DNA from: Moringa oleifera
Lineage: Eukaryota > Streptophyta > Magnoliopsida > Brassicales > Moringaceae
Direction of reading: 5' to 3'
Length of the DNA stretch: 64,000 nucleotides
Assembly (NCBI GenBank): GCA_021397835.1
Contig: JAJFZO010000853.1
Span: 68,501 to 132,500 of the forward strand
Positions 62,467 through 64,000 of this stretch are shown piece after piece. Made by a program: the position numbers and the translations under genes. Position 1 is the first letter of the stretch. Each line of letters begins with the position of its first letter. The notes under the pieces were generated by a model, which did not search any database, was not told where the DNA came from, and saw only the letters and a program-made list of their open reading frames with translations.

Positions 62467-63446
62467 ATAATGAGCTGGGATGTGGCTAGACAAACTCGAC
62501 GGTGTGGGTGGCGAAGCTAACGATGATGCATGCTACACGAGGGCCAAATCGCTGGGGGGATTTTGAGCATGCGGAGTGCTGCGTCATAGGCCCTCAAGGA
62601 GGTGGATGCGGGGCTGGATCTCGCACCCAGGCTTGCCTTGGTGGACTCGTTGCGCAGCGCGATCGATGACACAATCGTCAACCGCTAGCAATGAGCGAGC
62701 CACACAGCAAGCCTGGGCAAGGCGTGACACCCCTGCTTCCAAGGCCTCATCGGTGGGAAAAACATGGGCAACGAAATGAGAGAAATTGTGGGATAATGAG
62801 CTGGGATGTGATTAGACAAACTCGACTGTGTGGGCAGCGAAGCTAATGATGATGCATGCTACAGGAGGGCCAAATCGCTGGGGGGATTTCGAGCATGCGG
62901 AGTGCTTCATCACAGGCCCTCAAAGCTGCGGATGCGGGGCTGGATCTCGACACCCAGGCTTGCCTTGGCGGACTGGTTGCGCAGCGTGATCGACGACACG
63001 ATCGTCGGCCGTTAGCAATGAGCGAGCCACATGGCCAGCCTGCGCAAGGCGTGACACCCCTGCTGCCAAGGTCTCATCGGTGGGAAAAACGTGGGCAAGG
63101 AAATGAGAAAAATCGTGGGATAATGAGCTGGGATGTGGCTACACAAGCTCGACGGTGTGGGCAACGAAGCTAATGATGATGCATGCTACGCGAGGGCCAA
63201 ATTACTAGGGGGATTTTGAGCATGCGGAGTGCTTCGTCACAGGCCCTCTAGGGGGCGGATGCAGGGCTGGATCCCGACGCCCAGGCTTGCCTTGGCGGAC
63301 TCATTGTGCAGCGCGATCGACGACATGATCGTCGACCGTTAGCAATGAGCGAGCCACACGGCCAGCCTGGGCAGGGCGTGACACCCCTACTGCCAAGGCC
63401 TCATCGGTGGGAAAAATGTGGGCAACGAAATGAGAGAAATTGTGGG
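62467..63446 (+). repeat. 980-bp three-monomer duplication, right copy
   Basis: Tandem partner of 61487-62466 with only a handful of differences (for example GTGCTGCGTCATAGG against GTGCTGCGTCGTAGG, and CTTCATCACAGG against CTTCATTACAGG). By eye it is the closest pair of its size outside the HOR core, so probably the youngest event in the right flank. Confidence 0.9.
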
Positions 63447-63828
63447 ATAATGAGCTGGGATGTGGCTAGACAAACTCAACAGTGTGGGCGGCAAGGCTAA
63501 CGATGATGCATGCTACGCGAGGGCCAAATCGTTTGGGGGATTTTGAGCATGCAGAGTGCTTCGTCGCAGGCCCTCGAAGCGGCGAATGCGGGGCTGGATC
63601 CCACGCCCAGGCTTGCCTTGGCGGACTTGTTGCATAGCGTGATTGACGACATGATCGTTGGCCGTTAACAATAAGCGAGCCACATGGCCAGCCTGGGCAA
63701 GGCGTGATACCCCTGCTGCCAAGGCTTCATCGGTGGGAAAAACGTGGGCAACGAAATGAGAAAAATCATGGGAATGAGCTGGGATGTGGCTACACAAGCT
63801 CGACGGTGTGCGCGGTGAAGCTAACGAT

Positions 63829-64000
63829 GATGCATGCTACGCGAGGCCCAAATCGTTTTGGGGAATTTCGAGCATGCGGAGTGCTTCATCGTAGGCCCTC
63901 GAGGTGGCGAACATCCCGACGCTCAGGCTTTCCTAGGCGGACTTGTTGCGCACGATGACACGATCGTGACCGTTAGCAATGAGAGAGCCACACGGCCAGC
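63829..64000 (+). repeat. Terminal partial monomer with several small deletions
   Basis: The last anchor is at 63829. The copy has lost about 10 bp near 63910 (GGTGGCGAACATCCCGACG) and several bases around the paired CGATCG motifs near 63950 (GCGCACGATGACACGATCG). It is cut by the window end within GCCACACGGCCAGC. The array must continue to the right. Confidence 0.85.

Larger units (their letters stand above)
1..64000 (+). repeat. Uninterrupted tandem satellite array, ~327-bp monomer, ~196 copies, head to tail
   Basis: The anchor GATGCATGCT (or a one- or two-base variant) recurs about every 327 bp from 232 to 63829, always on the + strand. Landmarks after the anchor (position 1) come in fixed order: CCAAATCGCTGGGG near 21, GATTTTGAG near 36, GTGCTTCGTCGCAGG near 53, GACGCCCAGGCTTGCC near 100, GGACTCGTTGCGCA near 120, two CGATCG-type motifs near 137-155, CCTGGGCAAGGCGTGACA near 190, GGTGGGAAAAACG near 230, GAGAAAAATCGTGGG near 256 and GACAAACTCGACGGTG near 293. 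No unrelated sequence or strand switch interrupts the array. Monomers differ mainly by substitutions, with a few small deletions. The biological role is not shown by the sequence; a structural heterochromatic satellite is the natural reading. The family name is unknown to me. Confidence 0.98.

Noticed and set aside
1..64000. The many 60-120-codon open frames on both strands as small genes
   Set aside because: They recur at the same place in each 327-bp monomer, overlap one another in several frames and drift with the repeat. All are by-products of the satellite.
1..64000. CRISPR array
   Set aside because: Regular spacing alone is not enough. The whole 327-bp unit is repeated, with no short conserved repeats between unique spacers and no cas genes.
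1..64000. rRNA spacer, 5S rRNA or tRNA gene tandem repeat
   Set aside because: The unit has no recognisable 5S internal control region, tRNA A/B boxes in the right order, or rRNA-like stretch on either strand. A covariance-model search would settle this finally.
1..64000. Transposon or retroelement insertion, terminal inverted repeats, or target-site duplications
   Set aside because: Every monomer boundary leads directly into another monomer, and spacing is 327 bp or explained by short deletions. There is no room for an insert.
1..64000. An array-encoded defence or other gene system
   Set aside because: I looked for interspersed genes or any non-satellite block on both strands and found none. 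The novelty here is in repeat architecture, not in genes.

Overview
This 64-kb window is one uninterrupted tandem satellite DNA array. I find no protein gene, RNA gene, transposon or CRISPR array in it. The repeat unit (monomer) is about 327 bp, every copy points the same way, and about 196 copies fill the window from edge to edge. The first and last copies are cut by the window ends, so the array continues on both sides. The landmark GATGATGCATGCTAC, or a close variant, recurs in every monomer. I use the start of its inner GATGCATGCT as 'anchor' for unit coordinates. One hand-counted monomer (37181-37508) has 194 G or C of 328 bases, about 59%. Many differences between copies are CG/TG/CA changes.

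Organism: a long gene-free array with higher-order repeats means eukaryotic heterochromatin (centromeric, pericentromeric, subtelomeric or knob). The 327-bp length, high GC and retained CpG would suit a plant, but other eukaryotes are possible. I do not recognise the satellite as a named family.

Layout. (1) 1-3.77 kb: fairly divergent monomers, mostly with a BamHI-type CTGGATCC site. (2) 3.78-12.97 kb: a 9-monomer duplication (offset 2,945 bp) and a P'-T-U-A tetramer higher-order repeat (HOR) with trimer variants made through chimeric monomers. (3) 12.97-21.5 kb: a second 9-monomer duplication (offset 2,942 bp). (4) 20.4-28.1 kb: mosaic zone with a 6,540-bp-offset duplication and a block resembling zone 2. 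(5) 28.0-38.2 kb: the most regular part, six copies of a four-monomer C-A-B-A HOR (about 1,310 bp, one five-monomer variant), carrying a 5,574-bp-offset duplication and bracketed by a pair of blocks 12,771 bp apart. (6) 39.2-43.9 kb: a duplication with offset 2,577 bp, both copies sharing a 37-bp deletion. (7) 43.9-64 kb: mostly divergent monomers again with several deletion variants, a local subfamily at 58.9-60.6 kb and a 980-bp three-monomer tandem duplication at 61.5-63.4 kb.

The zones look like layers of amplification: a homogenised HOR core with more diverged monomers on both sides, as is typical of satellites evolving by unequal exchange. Many short open frames exist only because 327 is divisible by three (109 codons) and the unit is GC-rich. 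I do not call them genes. Monomer types, block borders and duplications were assigned by eye, so borders are good to roughly 10-50 bp unless an anchor or junction is given.
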